Of a DNA stretch of 22,469 nucleotides, positions 22,269 to 22,469 are shown one piece after another. This stretch comes from JAYVJM01 sp043769275 (GTDB lineage: Bacteria; Pseudomonadota; Gammaproteobacteria; Pseudomonadales; UBA7239). The notes beneath the pieces are model-generated. The model made no database searches and was not told where the DNA came from. It worked only from the letters and a program-made list of their open reading frames with translations. The first letter of the stretch is position 1, and each line of letters begins with the position of its first letter. A program made the translations under genes and the position numbers. Where the stretch lies: positions 1 through 22,469 of the forward strand of contig JAYVJM010000057.1 in assembly GCA_043769275.1 (NCBI GenBank), given 5' to 3'.

Positions 22269-22469
22269 TCACATAAATAAGTAAACGAAACAATCATTCT
22301 CCAACCACGTGTTAAATACGGCTGCATTGCAGGTTCCCTCAAACAGCCACGGAGCAATCAGCCGACTATGACGGTAAGCACCCATCAAGCTGGTGCGTTT
22401 ACGTTTGTTACCATCAACATAGCCGAACACCCGCTTGCCGGGCATCGCCCATGCGTATTGCCTTTCAGT
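22269..22469 (-). pseudogene. IS630-family transposase fragment, running off the right edge
   Basis: The minus-strand frame entering from the right edge reads ERQYAWAMPGKRVFGYVDGN, then RTSLMGAYRHSRLIAPWLFE and GTCNAAVFNTWLEND. This is typical of the central DDE-domain region of IS630-type transposases. After LEND the family sequence stops and the frame ends at 22269. The expected continuation with the second catalytic aspartate (the MDNA region) is missing. It is therefore truncated at its 3' end; its start lies beyond the window. Confidence 0.85.

Overview
The window looks like a chromosomal segment of a gammaproteobacterium, probably near the Pseudomonadales/Cellvibrionales. This is inferred from protein resemblance, not from a search. 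The main pointers are a Pseudomonas-like Fur divergent from the lipoprotein gene bamE (omlA), a long (562 aa) LeuA, a SerB with an N-terminal ACT-like half, and a DUF3014 protein. No rRNA, tRNA or CRISPR array was seen.

Left edge (1-917): debris. It holds a possible IS630-type transposase start, a short remnant resembling a family 8 polysaccharide lyase, and a cupin gene that has lost its core; its start codon overlaps the leuA stop. Then come leuA (minus strand) and a divergent Lrp/AsnC-family regulator. A nested palindrome in the gap between them is the probable operator.

Centre-left (3321-8890): a minus-strand polysaccharide-precursor block in transcription order fur, manC, rmlB, rmlA, rmlC, rmlD. 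It makes GDP-mannose and dTDP-L-rhamnose for surface polysaccharide. The rmlA-rmlC and rmlC-rmlD junctions overlap. REP-like hairpins sit between manC and rmlB and between rmlB and rmlA. bamE diverges from fur.

Centre (9374-13280): an anaerobic-type sulfatase-maturating radical SAM enzyme with all expected cysteines lies downstream of a secreted Ser-type sulfatase. The sulfatase reading frame is broken twice: by an exact 17-bp tandem duplication and by a 1-nt loss in a homopolymer.

Centre-right (13435-18622): a GNAT acetyltransferase divergent from a RimK-like ATP-grasp ligase whose last ~25 residues are encoded by a REP element; serB; a secreted ricin-type lectin; and a DUF3014 membrane-anchored protein.

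Right end (18658-22469): a small gene broken at a T run, then a large secreted protein (LamG-like domain, Ca-binding thrombospondin-type repeats, FG-GAP propeller) broken by a 5-bp tandem duplication. The window ends in a truncated IS630 transposase.

Overall, the housekeeping and precursor genes are intact, while the secreted or carbohydrate-facing accessory genes are repeatedly broken, several by short tandem duplications that could revert exactly. Degenerate members of one REP family are scattered through the gaps, and two of them have been drawn into gene signals. The most notable observations are the reversible-looking frameshifts, the intact maturase beside a broken Ser-type sulfatase, and the REP-encoded protein tail.
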